Shown: positions 24,744-37,639, numbered from the stretch's first letter. The stretch: DNA of 64,000 bases from Dryococelus australis (GCA_029891345.1 CM056994.1:222900491-222964490), one strand, 5' to 3'. The notes: generated from the sequence alone by a model not told the origin. A program made the numbers and translations.

Positions 24744-25656
24744 CCCAGGGAGAGAGAATGGCGCGTGGGCTAGTTCAGATAGTTCCCGGATGCACACAAT
24801 GTTTGGTCGACCGTGTGCTGCATGATTCAAGCAAGCCATCGAGAGTGTGCACTAGGTAGCCGCAACCGTTACAATGAGGAGGTGGGACCAGTTGTAGCTG
24901 GGAATCCGCCCACGTCGTGACTCACATTTGCACAGCACGCATCCGGTAACCAAGCGAACTTCGACCTGTTTTGATCAGCATGTCTTGTCACTTTCAGCCA
25001 CCCTGGGCCTACACTGTAAACACTCTTCCAGTAAACTTCTTAACTTGTAATGGAAGATCTTAATCTACACATTGCATAGAAAATGTATCATATTCCAAGC
25101 TGCAGGCGTAGAAATGCTACTATAGACAATTGGGGTATCATGGATATGCGGCGAAAAACTTTACAATCCGTGCGTATTCAGTACATATATACATCCACTC
25201 ATAAAGACGCAGTCCAGTTCAAGCTCATTACAGAATGGGCCACGTTACACAAACGTACTACAACTCATACATCACTTTAAATGTGCGAAATAAGAGTGCT
25301 CATTTAGTTCGCACTCAAAATAAACAGTTGAATTATTTTAAACTCAATCGTTTCACAGAAATGCGTATGTTTATTTTCTTAACACGAGAATTGCAGGTAA
25401 CTGCGATTGCCGACAACTTTTGTAAGTGTCCTACGCGGGTCAGCTGGCATCTGATGACGTTTTGGCGGGGATAATCGTGGAACGAATGTGGGCGCAGGAA
25501 TGGCAAGCTAGCGAAGTTAGTACTTTTTCGAAGGTGGTCGAGATTAAAACGTTGAAAGATTTCGTGTGAAAATTGATGATATACTTCAAAATCTTACAAT
25601 ATAATCGTTGGCACGGACTGCACACTCACTACAAGATGCTGCGTTGACGTGCATGT

Positions 25657-25795
25657 TTAGGTTGTTTACGGTCAAATGAACAGTATTAAATGCCCCTACT
25701 TACGATCTACTTGCCCGCCCAATTTGTAAGCTTCCGCCATAAAGTTACCACAGGTGCAGTGACTTCAGTCAAGCGTCGTTAAAGTAAAGCTGGGG
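25657..25795 (+). repeat. TA-MITE fragment
   Basis: Diverged left third of the MITE family (TTAGGTTGTTTACGGTCAAA, then TTACGATCTACTTG). The rest is missing. Confidence 0.45.
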
Positions 25796-26164
25796 ATTTG
25801 TTAGGAACGAAAACATGTTGATAATATACCAGTTCATAAAAAAGGTAGCCGTAATAAATTATTATTATTATTATTATCATATTTTCAAATATGACGGTAC
25901 TATATGTAACTTGTTTATCTGTCATTGTCGTCAGCATTACTGGTAACATTGAGGCCAATGTGTCGGTAAAACTAATTGCAGTTATGGTCAGGGATTCTTT
26001 TTCAAAGATTGTTTCGCTTGCTTAAGTCTGTAAATGTGTTGTTTCGTTTACTAAATTTATGATTATGTATTGTTTTGCCTCCTCTGTACGCAACTTATCT
26101 CTTTCGTAACCCGCCAGCATCCCAATTCGCGAATATTTATTTCACCTCATACTCTTTAGTTTCA

Positions 26165-26350
26165 GCGCGATGTTATGATTTGATCAGGCGTTAAGTAATA
26201 TCCCTGCTTGATCACACCTTCCCAAGTTAAACCAGGACACGAGCGGAATTGCAACAACTCATTGCGGTAATCACCGTGCGAAGCCAGTTGCAGAAATGGC
26301 CACCTACCAGAACAACCTCCGGAACCATGATTAAGGTGGAGACATTCCAG
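26165..26350 (-). repeat. Dispersed repeat, family of 4655-4970
   Basis: On the minus strand, TGGAATGTCTCCACCTTAAT, then GTTGTTGCAATTCC, then AGGTGTGATCAAGCAGGGAT match the plus strand of the other copy. A 66-codon minus frame lies within it but is not preserved in the other copy. Confidence 0.55.
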
Positions 26351-27349
26351 TTGGTTTGTCATAGAAGTGGCTTTGGTAACAATTCCATGACTGGTTAATA
26401 ATATAATAAATTAAATATAGGCTCCCCGAGAAATTAATATTAACGTAATATGTTATTGTGCGTTCATCAAATCTGATAAACCCAGTTATTCACAGTAGTG
26501 CTCTACCATATAATCAATTATTCATCTACGCCCCGTACCCTTTCATGTATGAGTATAACTATAAATTCTAACTGATAACAGTATGTTGTGAGCTGCCTGC
26601 GTGTACTGGGACATACGTGTGATGAGAAAAAACATAGTACTTCGTATTTTTGTGGTACGTGCTTATTGCCAAACAAGTTCCTCTTACGTAACAAGCCGTT
26701 TGACCGTAGATAGCTGATAACCACATTTATCGCAGTTCGATAACTTTCACCGCCTTCAGCAAAAATAAGTAACTTTTTTTTAATGCTCTGGAACTGTAAT
26801 TTATTTGTAAGAAAACATAAGATACGATAAGATACTAATTTTTATTATTAAAATAATCTTCGTTTTAAATTTTAAAAGGAAATTCACTTTATCACTGATG
26901 ACCAGTATTGATGACCACATAATTAAACTAAGATTTTAAAGTGTATATATTATGTATTTCTCGTGAGCTCTTATACATTTCTGTAATGTTGAAGGGACTA
27001 AAGTCACAATTTTTTAAAAACAGAATTTTATAAAGAGCATTTTCATGGGAAGTTGTAGACTTTCTCAATTAAGTTTAGGGGTAAAACGTGCGCAACCAGG
27101 CAATCGAAATATCATAACGTAGGCATTTGAGGACTTTCATATGCAAATATGGATACCAAGTAAAATACGTACGCTACATAAACAGATAATTGTTTACCAT
27201 GTTGTTTTCTCGAATATACATATTTACGTGAGTGAAGCCAATGCGATTGGAATTACAAAGAAGCCTACGTGTATTGCCTGAAAAGTAATTGACTTCATGA
27301 ATAGGCAGTTTGTACATTGCTTAAGTGGCGCCATACACGTGATCGTTAA

Positions 27350-27683
27350 GGCTACGATTTCCCATTACTACAACTTTTGAGAGAATTAATTTTTTAATCC
27401 CTAAAGGGAATCAATACTTGAAATCGCTCTAGCCATTTTGTTACAAATTGATTTTATGTATTTTCAACGTAAAAATGGTATAATTTTATCAAAATAATTA
27501 ATTAACGAAATTTTTGTTGATTTAATAATTAATTAAAACGATGAAGTTTTTTGCGTTGAAAAATTATGCTATGTAATAAAACCAATTTGTAACAAAATGG
27601 CCAGAGTGATTTTACAATATCGGCTCCTGCTTGTGTTTAAACAATAAATTCTCACGAAATCTGTAGAAACGGGGATCATGGCC
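27350..27683. mobile_element. Foldback TTAA element, copy 1
   Basis: Nearly the whole 334 bp is one inverted repeat around an AT-rich centre: GCCATTTTGTTACAAATTGA on the left is mirrored by ACCAATTTGTAACAAAATGG on the right. Preceded by TTAA (27346-27349); the right flank CTAG is a decayed match. No coding capacity. Confidence 0.75.
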
Positions 27684-27689
27684 CTAGTG

Positions 27690-29285
27690 TTCAGTGAGGA
27701 TATCATATCGCCGGCACAGCCTAGTGTTATCACATGTGCTAGCAAAAGCCATTACTAGAAGCCTGCAACAGCAGATCATTACAGGTTGGATGTTGGCGGG
27801 GGGGGGGGAGGTGCAAGTACGTAGTCAGGCGAGAATCTCGGCCCGAGTAGCGCGCTAGTGCTGGCAGGACATCTCCGTATTCCGCATAAGGTCGTGAATA
27901 GAAGCTCCGCGGAAACGAGGCGCTAACTTTTGACACAAGTGTTTTTTTTGTTACCCTTGCGAACGCCATTAGAAGTAGGGGGCAGGGGGCAGGGTTGTTC
28001 GGCGGGGGGAAGGAGGGGGGACAGAGAGAAGTTGTGACTGCAGCATCATCATTTAATTAAGGAAGGAAGGAAGGAAGGAAGGAAGAGAGAAGGGGGAAGG
28101 TGGTGTCCGGACGGAACTGCGAATGGCGATAACGACGTTGCGTCTCGCTGATGTTGATCACATTTACCTTCGCGGAGTGTTTATCTGGCGCCGCCGACTG
28201 ATCGGCCGGTCGAGCCACGACCGCGCGCCAGGTAATGAGGTTTCCCCGCCCGTCAACGCCACCTGTTAATTGAATTGCGGTTCTTCGCCTTCCCGGATTT
28301 CTTTCCCGTCGTCTTCTCCTCTCGCCCCCCCCCCCCCCCAAATTGTTCCTTCAACTTTTACTGGAGTGTAATGTTTCTGAATGCAGACTCGCATTTCTCG
28401 TGAAGCACTTCGCTATATACCCGCTTCTATTCATATTTGCTGCGAAAATAAGATTAAGGTTTTTTTTTTTTTTTTCCCAGCGTTTCCTTTTTTAACTCCA
28501 AATTGTGGGTTTGCAAAGAAGCTGCCTAGAAGAGCCATAATACCGAAATACTGGCGCGGATGTTTTCCTGTTCCAGCTGAAGGTGCAAATTACAGCAAAC
28601 GTATTATTTTTAAACAAGGCTATTCATTTCGAAAATAGCAATACCGTATTTTTATACGACAATTAAAATGTTGACAAGACGGTGATTCGAAGCTACTTTT
28701 CACATATTGTAAATTTACTGTATTAAAGTAGGCATTAAGAAGAAAACCAACTCAATATTTGCATTACAGCAATTTTTTTTAAACAAAAAACTTCGATTTC
28801 ATAAATTGTAATATGAATAATATTGTGACATTCTTTACTGATTCACTTTGATTACAAACGCCAGATGCTAAGTATTCGTCGTGCATTTACGCACTTCGTC
28901 GTTTTTACGCAACAAAATAAAATAGAGCTATTAATTAATTTACTGCATGGCCGCAGAATGAGAAGTTCACCCCCATACACGTAAAAAAACAGCCGTATAA
29001 CCGCTGCTTCATCGGGCCTATTGCTAGTGCCCTGTGATCTTGGTCGCATTGCCGTCGTCTTGATTTTGGTGATCTTGATCGCGGAACTCCTGATGTGCAG
29101 GTAATTTCGGGAAACAAACATATGATTTTCTTCTGCGTCTTTATACACGGTGGAAAGGCTTGGCAAACTTTTATTAATTGCCTTCTGTCTCCCCAAAAAA
29201 TTTCAAATATTTTGAATATTCCATTTGGTTTTCTCTGCGCTCTTTCATACACGCCAGTCTGTTATCGTTTCGAAATTCAAGTGAA
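27690..29285. other. Unassigned, with simple repeats and a GC-rich patch
   Basis: Contains poly-G near 27795, a GGAAG tetranucleotide-type tract (28061-28084), poly-C near 28326, poly-T near 28462 and a GC-rich patch at 28090-28330. Short frames here show no recognisable protein. Confidence 0.3.
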
Positions 29286-29290
29286 ATATA

Positions 29291-29749
29291 CCGGGTGAGG
29301 CATTAAAAACAGGCCACCTTAAACCTTAATAAATCGGCGATTTGTAACGATAGAGGAAAATGTTTCAGACAAATGTTGTTTGGGTTAAAGGTGCCATAAT
29401 GTTACGTTAATAAATAGGTGTGTTGTACGCCGAGGGGTGACGGAAATATATGGGGGTCAACTTCGGTATGTTAAATGGGACGATGTGGTTTAATGTTTGC
29501 ATTTCTAGTACGTTTGACACATGTTTGCATTCATCTTGTGAAGAGCTGTTCAGAGGTGTGTAATAAAGTGTATCATCCCATTTACAAAACCAAAGTTGAC
29601 CCCCATATCTCCTTCACCCCTCGACGTAACACCAAACTGTTAACATCACATTATGGCCCTTTTCACCCCAAACAACGTTGGTCTGAACCATTTCCTTCTA
29701 TCTTCACAAGTGGGCGATTTAGTAAGGTGGCCTGTTTCAAATGCCTCAC

Positions 29750-29753
<4 letters not shown>
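29291..29753. mobile_element. Near-perfect palindromic foldback element
   Basis: Left arm CCGGGTGAGGCATTAAAAAC and right arm (minus strand) CAGAGTGAGGCATTTGAAAC begin an inverted repeat that runs almost to the centre, about 230 bp per arm, through CCTCGRCGTA and GGGGGTCAACTT. A tiny spacer lies near 29530. No protein. It abuts the (TA)n tract on its right. Confidence 0.8.

Positions 29754-29822
<69 letters not shown>
29754..29822. repeat. (TA)n microsatellite
   Basis: About 34 pure TA dinucleotides directly at the right end of the palindrome. TA is also a typical target of such elements. Confidence 0.98.
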
Positions 29823-29826
<4 letters not shown>

Positions 29827-30050
29827 TATTTATTTCGATGAACTTATTGAGTAAAATACTGTCATGAAGATGAACACATGTATATTTTGTAACTACCAGT
29901 AACGTCTCGTACGCCCCACGGGTGGGTACGACTGTCAACAAGTGAAAATAACCGATGTGAGTCCACTGTGCTCCACAATGTCGAAAATGTGATGTCCAAC
30001 GCCATGATTAACACCAACCTCTACGACCAAGTATACCCTGCTCTTCCCCA

Positions 30051-30245
30051 GGAGCCGCGGTGATGTAGTGGTTAGACTACTCGCCTCCCACCTATGAGAA
30101 CCGGCTTGTAGCAATCCCTCGTATCGCTCCGGTTATGTCCCATGATAAGACAACAAAACAGTATGGATTCCCCCATCCGCCTTTGTTAAATGTGCGATGT
30201 CATTCAACACCAAATACAATCACGACACAGGAAACATTTATTGCG
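30051..30245 (+). repeat. Second SINE type (SINE-B)
   Basis: A tRNA-like head with a plausible A-box (TGTAGTGGTTAGACTACTCG) is followed by a body unlike SINE-A (CCATGATAAGACAACAAAAC, CCCCATCCGCCTTTG). The B-box is degraded. One copy only in the window. Confidence 0.5.
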
Positions 30246-30301
30246 CAATTGCAAGCGCGACAGTTGATCATTGTCGCCATAGATAGATAGTATTTTAACT
30301 A

Positions 30302-30714
30302 AAGGCTGTTCTCCATACAAAGAGCGCTTTTGAAATCAACCTTAAAAAATAGTTACTGCTTCTACGGGCGCACTGAGTGACCTGCGCCCAGTAAAGTTGG
30401 TAACGATGGAGGGAAAGTAGTTATATATCTTAACGTCGAATAAAAAGTGTCGAGTAACCATTTGTGATAACATAAATTGTTTATATAGCTTTCTGTTTTT
30501 TTTTATGATTAGAAGAGTAAAAATTAGCAGATTTTTTTTTTTTTAATGCTTTCTTTTCTAATCATTTTACAGTTTCACTTGACCGACGCATACAGAAAGC
30601 GATGATGCTCAGGGAAATGATAATTTTACATAAGGTAGGAAGAACACACACCTTTCGTGCAAATATATCTTAAGCAGGGCTTTCAAAAGTGTTCATTTTA
30701 CCGTGAGCAGTCTA
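30302..30714 (-). mobile_element. TA-MITE copy, complete, 413 bp
   Basis: Reverse-oriented copy flanked by TA at 30300-30301 and 30715-30716. TIRs are AAGGCTGTTCTCC and (minus strand) TAGACTGCTCACGG. The interior keeps the family marker GCGCCCAGTAAAGTTGGTAA. Confidence 0.8.
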
Positions 30715-30719
30715 TATAA

Positions 30720-32700
30720 TCGCGTGAATCAGGGCTTTACAACAAGCAGGACACACACGCACAATAAATATTTAAATAACTAGTAAAATGTACATTGCTC
30801 GTACATTATCAGTAATTATTATGAATCCAAAATTATGACGTGAAAACGAAAAATTTCTGCAAAAGTGGCGAAATCGAGCGTTAAGGGTGTTGTTGGCCAC
30901 GAAAAAATTTGTTATTTTTAATTTGTACCACATACTGTTAACATTATCAACGACTACTTTTTCCTCACATACTTTTTTTTTTAGATCGCATGGTTTTTGC
31001 AAAATATCTCGAAATCAAAATTTTACTGTTTTTTTTAATGTCCATATATAATAAACCAAACTATTTTCACAAAATTCAACGAGGGAAACTGAAAGGTCTG
31101 GTCTTAATTAATTTTAAGGTATCCTCTGCAAAAAAATATTTTCCTAAATTCAGGGGCAGCGACAAATCAAGAACATGGAAGAATTTCCTTATTTTCAGAA
31201 ATTTTTTGAAATAGCAAAAAACATTTCCTTTTAAGGTTTTATAGATGCCTACTTGGCATCTTCTCTCAGTATGAATCATCTCATTTCTGTACATAAGTTA
31301 GTTTCCATTATTTGTACGTTTCCAAAGAAGAAAAATTTTGACTTTGTAATTTATTCATAAGAACACTATGCTCTCAAAATGTTGCGAGAAACGAGTAATT
31401 TGCGATAATGTCTAAAAGTTGAACAACACATATTAACGTGGCCAACGGCCTTAATAACCAGTGCTTGTGTTCGAAGTGTTACGGTGTTGCAACTCGGCTG
31501 AGACAGCTGTGGTGTTTCTGCTTGTTTCCTGCGGTAACGACGCAGACCAGAAGAACGGAGGCTCTGAGTCTCAGCAGACGCGTAGCGGGAGCTCCAAGAA
31601 TGAAGCTGGTTCAACGACCCGACACAATTGGGCCTACTAGTCATGCCTGCTGCTCGCATGACGTTTTTGGTCTCTCGCGCATTGTAATTTTAATGCGGTA
31701 CAGTTGAACATGTATTTAGGTTAAAGTAGGCGTCATTCGTTCTGAAAGTTGTGTGTATACTACTATTTATGTATTGAATTATCATCTATAGCCTACTTGA
31801 TCTTCTCTCAGCGGAAGTGTTCACCATTAATTTAAATAATATTCCTCTGCTTATCTGAAAACCAACATGTCCTTCCTCCACGAAAAATGTTTTTCCATAA
31901 TCTCAATTATCTAATCACCGCGTTATGCATAGCACGCTTATTCTCCTGGGCATTTGCAGATATACTTAATTTTATGTCAATATTGCCTTTTAATTATATC
32001 TTGCAATGTGGGGAAAACATTACAAATTAACTATTGTTTTGGAGATACATATGTCTTTGCAGAGTTTTGTTCCCTCAGAAAACATTGAAACATACAGACC
32101 TAAGAAAGTCAAGGTTGGCTAATGAGTCGCACCTTTTATTTTTTTTCACTGATAAAAGTTTTTCACTGATAAAAAAAGGTGATTTTGATAGACTCGTGTA
32201 TTTGAAACTGGAGTTTAGTGAAGGGAGCTCAAGGTGAAGTTAGTTTAACTAGTTTGACACAAAGCGAATTCCGTTCACTGTGTTTCAATTTATTTGGTCT
32301 GTCGAATGTGAGAGCTGAGAGAGCAAAATCGCTGGTGTAATGATACGAGCTAAAACTCTGCTGTATCGATAAACCGAAAGTTCTAATAGAGTACTTATAC
32401 TGCAAAATGAAGCACTTTAGTAACCATATATAAACATTTTATGGGCTGTGCCAGTATTACTCAACACTGTGTTAAATACGAATATTAGGTTACTGCAAAG
32501 CTGAATTTATACAGTACTTATAGCCGACAAATTATTTCCAGAAAATGTGTCACGTGTTCCTAATATTTCTCATCATAATGTATGTCCCAAATTAATGTTT
32601 ACACTATTTGGATGGGAATACCAGAGAAACTGTTGAAATATAATTGGACTCCTCGTATTTGACGCAATAAAGACAATGCTGGGTGTGCACGAATTTTAAT
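30720..32700. other. Unassigned AT-rich interval
   Basis: A moderately GC-rich patch at 31430-31670 has overlapping frames on both strands without recognisable products. No RNA gene or transposon ends were found. Confidence 0.3.
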
Positions 32701-32704
32701 AACA

Positions 32705-34145
32705 GTTACAAGTGTTTAAAATGTCTGTTATCAACCACAATACAGCGTCTGCAACACTGTTGAACAGAACGTCAGTCAATAGCTATAATTTCCACGGCAG
32801 TGGATTCACAGCTTTTCTTATGACATCCAGTGTCCGTGGCTTTATGGTGTATACACTATTCTTCAGAGTTCACACAAACAAATCTAATGCGTCAAATCTT
32901 GAAATCCGAGTGGATACTCAACACTTCCTGGTAGACTTATCCACCTCCCAGCAAATGTTTCATCCAGGAGAGACTGTACGTCCCCAGTAGATATTAAACC
33001 ATTAAAATTGTTAGGACTTTTCACTTGGCAGTGGTTTTCAGATTTTATCCTAATTAAATAATTTAACTGTATCTAATGTCCCTACATTTAGATAGTAGAT
33101 ATAGTGGCGTGTGTGTGTGTGTGTATATATATATATGAATTCGAAAACACCCCTCCCCCTTATGCCTCACTAACACATAATACCACATTCATAATAGCAC
33201 AATTACAAACAGTGAATCCATAACCTCAGAAAGACACAATTGTATAATTGTAGACATAAAAAAATTAACAAGCATAACAACACACGACACAAACAACACA
33301 TAACACAAACAACACAACACTGACACCGACACATCATTACACAACACCAAAGCACGACGAGCAACTCACATGAATAACAAACCGTCGACCCTCTTTCTCC
33401 GACAGGGATGGCGTGGTCGAGGTATAAGGGTCGAGGTAATTTTAACCTTAACGTAAATTCAGTTTTAATATAGAACATTAATAATTTTAATCCTTTGCTT
33501 GACTATAACTTTTTATTTTTGACTTCAATATTATAACGCGACCAATTTTACTTTCTACTAAATATAAATTCTCTTTTTAACAAATATTGTAGGTCTCGAT
33601 GGCACTGTAGCGGTGTGTACCGACCTGCTGGAAACAGCAATCGTCTTCTGGGTGGAATTTGTGAACAGCTGGCACAATGTTTATCTTCACTGTCACCGTT
33701 CCTTCAAATAAAAATGGCTCTACTGGTCCTCCGGCAGATATATCGCACCACACTGTTATCCCAGGAAGACGAACTGCTTGCTCTACATCACAATGTGGTG
33801 ATTTTCATCGGTCCGGTACACACACTTGTGGCGGGTGACAGTTCCATTCAATTCAAATCATGTCTTGTTGAACCAAACAATCGGGTCGGTAAAATGTTCA
33901 TTGCCGTAGCACATGTTCACAACCCACTCACAAAATTCAAAATGACTATCTCAGCCGTCTTTATTCATAGTGTGAAGTAACGTGGGAATGTAGGGCCTCC
34001 ACTCTATTTGCTTTAAAATGCAACGGGCACTTGATTTACTTACACCTTACTTGCGTGCAGCCTGCGGGATGGACTTCGATCTCCCGGGGGAACGTGTGCA
34101 TGTATGCAACACAGACCCCGTATGTCCTTCGCTGCGACTCATAAA
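32705..34145 (-). pseudogene. Mariner-like transposase, split by an insertion
   Basis: Remnant of a DDE transposase of the Tc1/mariner superfamily on the minus strand. The N-terminal helix-turn-helix region lies at about 34110-34000 (SIPQAARK, GVSKSSARCILKQ, WRPYIPTLLHTMNKD). The core follows at 33960-33590: NGTVTRHKCVYRTDENHH, VRLPGITVWCDISAGGPVE, and FQQVGTHRY where the family normally has FQQDGAPPH, so the second catalytic Asp is lost. The C-terminal part resumes at about 32990-32760 (LLDETFAGRWISLPGSVEY, RIVYT). About 600 bp (32991-33590) with a (TG)n(TA)n tract separates core and C-terminus and is taken as an insertion. Several stops and frame changes; inactive. Confidence 0.8.
32991..33590. 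other. Insertion inside the mariner-like element
   Basis: AT-rich sequence with a (TG)n(TA)n microsatellite at 33107-33137 and an AC-rich stretch at 33250-33360. No TIRs, poly-A tail or target duplication were recognised, so its class is unknown. Confidence 0.45.
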
Positions 34146-34688
34146 TTCCGCGTAGTATAACTTTTGACTAGAAGAAGCTACGACGCTCTCGACAGCTCTC
34201 GTCAAGATCAATCGATTGCGTGTATTAAAACATTTGTGTGGCGTGGTTATGGTGAAATTGTATGAGTTTAATGTAAAAAATTAAGAAAACTTAACACAAT
34301 GTCGGCCTATATTCGTCAAAAAACTAAGTCGAAATATAGAAATCGTATACGGTTGGAAAGAGTAGCTCAAAAGCAATCCATCGATACCCATAAAACCTCA
34401 TATGATCGAGAGCAGCGGTGCCGGGAACGTAATAAAAAAAACCTCAAGGCGTCCGAGCGCGTCAACGTAGACGTATTGACGCAAAACAAACGGCCGTGTC
34501 CCCAACACAGCCACGCCCCATTTTTTCACTTTAGGTGGTGTATGAGTGAAATTGGCATATTTTCGTGAAGGCGACGCTTGATCTGAGAAAGTCTTAAAAT
34601 CTGTAACTCTTCTTGAGGAGATGCATAACGCGATTCATACAAACGACTTACTAATAATTGTACTTGATATAAGAACTTTAATTTTCAA

Positions 34689-34946
34689 GGGGCCACGGTG
34701 GTTGAGCGGTTAGACAGCTAGTCTCCTACCTAGGCGAACAGGGTTCAATCACCGGCCAGATCACTCCGTATTTTCGCAAGTGGGAATCGTGCCGGATGAT
34801 GCCGCTGGTCGGCGCGTTTTCTCGGGGATCTCCCGTTTCCCCGCCCATAAATTCCGGCGCTGCTCCATTCTCATCTCATTTCACCCACATCGGCTCACAA
34901 GACCCCGTTGTCAAAAGTCACCCATATCTTTCAACTCAGCAACACT
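34689..34946 (+). repeat. SINE-A copy
   Basis: The head GGGGCCACGGTGGTTGAGCG holds a tRNA-like A-box, and GGTTCAATC at 34742 is the B-box. The body has the family marks CGCAAGTGGGAATCGTGCCG, TCTCGGGGATCTCCCGTTTC and CATCGGCTCACAAGACC. There is no poly-A tail; full copies end near ATCTCTTCA. Transcription by Pol III is expected from the boxes; movement would depend on a LINE not seen here. Confidence 0.85.
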
Positions 34947-35124
34947 TTATTTTCAACGGAATGTCGTGAGAGTTTAGAAACAAGAGAAAAATCCCCGAAG
35001 AATAAAGAGTTACAGCGAAAATATTTTCTATTCACGCCCTCCATTTATGTCGGATGGCTGATTGAGGGTGGTGGATGGCTTACAGATTAAAGTACGCTGA
35101 GAAAAAAAAACACGCTTATTAATA

Positions 35125-35187
35125 TTTATATATATTATATAATATGAATATTATATAATATGATATATTATATATTATTATATATAA
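35125..35187. repeat. AT palindromic tract
   Basis: Alternating ATATTATATAAT phrases that can fold into short hairpins; low complexity. Confidence 0.85.
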
Positions 35188-35409
35188 CTCACTCACATAG
35201 TAGTTTGGTATCCCAGACAATTATTCCACTGAGTCGGCATGGGCAGTGAAGGACGTAGTGTTCAGTTTTACTGTTAAAGAAATTCAGAGTTTTATTTCCT
35301 ACAAGAAATGGGCGTATTGTCATGATATGTGAATGCTGTTATTTGAATCATGTCCACCGATGAAAAATTACTGTAACGGACTTTGTTTCGTGTGTGGAAA
35401 GTAGACGTA

Positions 35410-36012
35410 ATGGAGGTCTCGGCGAAGGAGTGTTTGGTACCGAAGTGTGCGTGGTATGTGAGGAGATATCCAGCAGCGGCATTGTGTGCTCTGCAAGAGG
35501 GCTGTGAATGTGGCCCCACTGGAAGTGTAGCTCGACTTACAGGGTCTCCCTTGCCGCGTGGTCACGTGAGGGGAAACCTGAAGACGAGGAAAAGTAAGGG
35601 CAGCCTTTGTGGCTATTCCAAGAAGTGGCGCAGGAAACCTTTTCATGTGAGACATACTATTGGATGTGTGTTTCACATCACTGTATCTGTATTCGATCCT
35701 TCCTGCTGTAGCACCTCGCTGGCGACAGAAAATGGAGCTGAAGTGCCGAATACTGATGGTAACCTGGCAAGGACTGTCAGCAAGATCGTGTGGATCATTG
35801 TATTGCACATAACAAACATGATCGATATGCGTTTTGAAGTAAGAAGTGATAGTGTTGTGCTTGTGCCTGCAGGAATTTGTACCGCCTTACAAAAATATCG
35901 CTATTTCAAAAAAGATAATCCTAGTGAAATAGCCAAGGAAAGAAGTTGTGTTTATACAAACACTTTTTGTTACTGCCCTGTTATTTGCAGGCAAAAGGTT
36001 GGAACTACGTAA
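35410..36012 (+). other. Longest unassigned open frame, 200 codons
   Basis: From ATG 35410 an uninterrupted frame of about 200 codons runs to TAG-type termination at 36012, long for this AT-rich window. The product would be Cys- and basic-rich (CALQEGCECGPTGS, LKTRKSKGSLCGYSKKWRR), with no signal peptide, membrane segment or family motif seen. The minus strand is also open for 146 codons across 35368-35808, which lowers confidence that either is real. The local GC content is raised, which makes chance frames longer. It could be a spliced exon or chance. Confidence 0.2.
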
Positions 36013-36359
36013 TTGGTTTATCTTATTTTATAGTTACGGTCGTTGTGAAGTATATGACGAGTTTCTTCATACTGTTATGGTCCCTTAAGTGTAAGGGAGC
36101 GTGACTAATACGTTAACCAATACCATCAAGAGGAAATACTAAGTTTAAATTACTTACGATTATCCAATGCAACCGTCGCCACTCATCGCAATATGTCGTC
36201 TTCCCGCGTACGTTTTCCTAGGTCTTGCCTCCTTGACGCGGTGTAGCCGAGGTAGAGCTTTCCTTTTCTTTTTCCGCATACAGTTGTTAACTCCGTTCTG
36301 GCGCGAGGGCTGTGGTGCAATGGTGCCGTTCGCGATGACGTTTCAAGCGCGGCCGGCCA

Positions 36360-37215
36360 TGTTGTGACGTCACCCAACCGCCATCTTGGATCTGGCTGAC
36401 ATTGACATTAACCCTTGACCTTGACCCTGTGCCCGTGATCTCGAATGACCTTTAATTTTAAAAATCCAAAAAATTGCAGAAAAGTTATAAAATCCCAAAA
36501 AAATTATTTAAAAAATGATTAAATCAAAAAATTGTTAAATAAAAAAAATACTAAAAGATGTACGTGTAGGAGGTTTGGGGTGGATCGACTAAGCTGCCGA
36601 CACGACCGGCCCTCGCCAGGTCAACCAGTGTCCATCTTGTCGACCACGTTGGTGTCAGTAACCTTCAGCTTTGACCTTAAACCCGTGACATTTAACCTTA
36701 ACCCCCCCCCCCCAAATTCCAAAAAATCCCAAAAAACGAGTAAAAATCTTATTTAAAATTTATTATTAAAAATTATTTAGAAAAACTTACATTTCAAGAT
36801 GTCCCTCCACCACCACCCTTATAATTTTTATTGGTTATTTATTATATCAATTACTTGCCTTGGCTAATTTGTCGTCAGGCCTCCACCACCCCCCCTCCCC
36901 CGTCATCCATACTCATTCCATCGCATGCAATCATCGTGATTTTTTTTCATTTGTCATTTGTTTTCATTATCTATCACCTAGGTAGTGCTATTTTCACGAT
37001 TTACTCGTCAGATGAGTTAGTGATTTAGCCACCAGGTGGCAGCCATATTTGTTTATGTTTTTAAAGTATATGTGGTGCTGTCAGCGTCCCCCATATTGGA
37101 TTCTATTTTCAACACATAGAGGAAGTTAAATTTCTCGATTTCAACACCAGGCGAGTTGCCGATTCAGCAGCCAGACGAGCTGTCGACAGTCATATTTTTA
37201 TAGGCATAAGAAAAT
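36360..37215. repeat. Degenerate satellite-like tract
   Basis: About three to four loosely repeated units with the phrases CCATCTTG or CCATATT, GACATTGACATTAACC, TTGACCTT, and AATCCAAAAAAT at roughly 240-bp spacing, including a C run at 36704. It is strongly diverged and the boundaries are approximate. Confidence 0.45.
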
Positions 37216-37639
37216 CTGTAATTTTCATCTTATCTAAAAAAACATTTTTCGAAATAGCAGTATACCTACATGCATGATGCGGGACTTTGACTATCTGCAT
37301 AATTTATTAAATCTATGTTTGTATTAAAAAATTTTAATTTGTTCAATTTTAAAAATTATTTTTATTAATTTATATAATCGTACATATAGTGCAATGGTAC
37401 TTTATACGATACTTTTACATTAGATTAATTTTATTTCTGTGCCTTTTAAATTTTAATTTTATTGTGGCAAATTAGATAAACATAAAACAAAATTTTATTC
37501 ACTAGCATTTTTGTACTTAATTTATTTAATACAGTTGTTCATGCCCTCGAAAAATATTACAATATTTTTCGATGTGTATGCATCTCAATATATGCAGCTT
37601 TGTTGTAGGTTACAAACTTTTATGTATCTCGTTATTCGC

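Noticed and set aside
30051-30130. Functional tRNA gene
   Set aside because: A-box is good but the B-box is degraded and the acceptor stem does not pair; it fits a SINE head.
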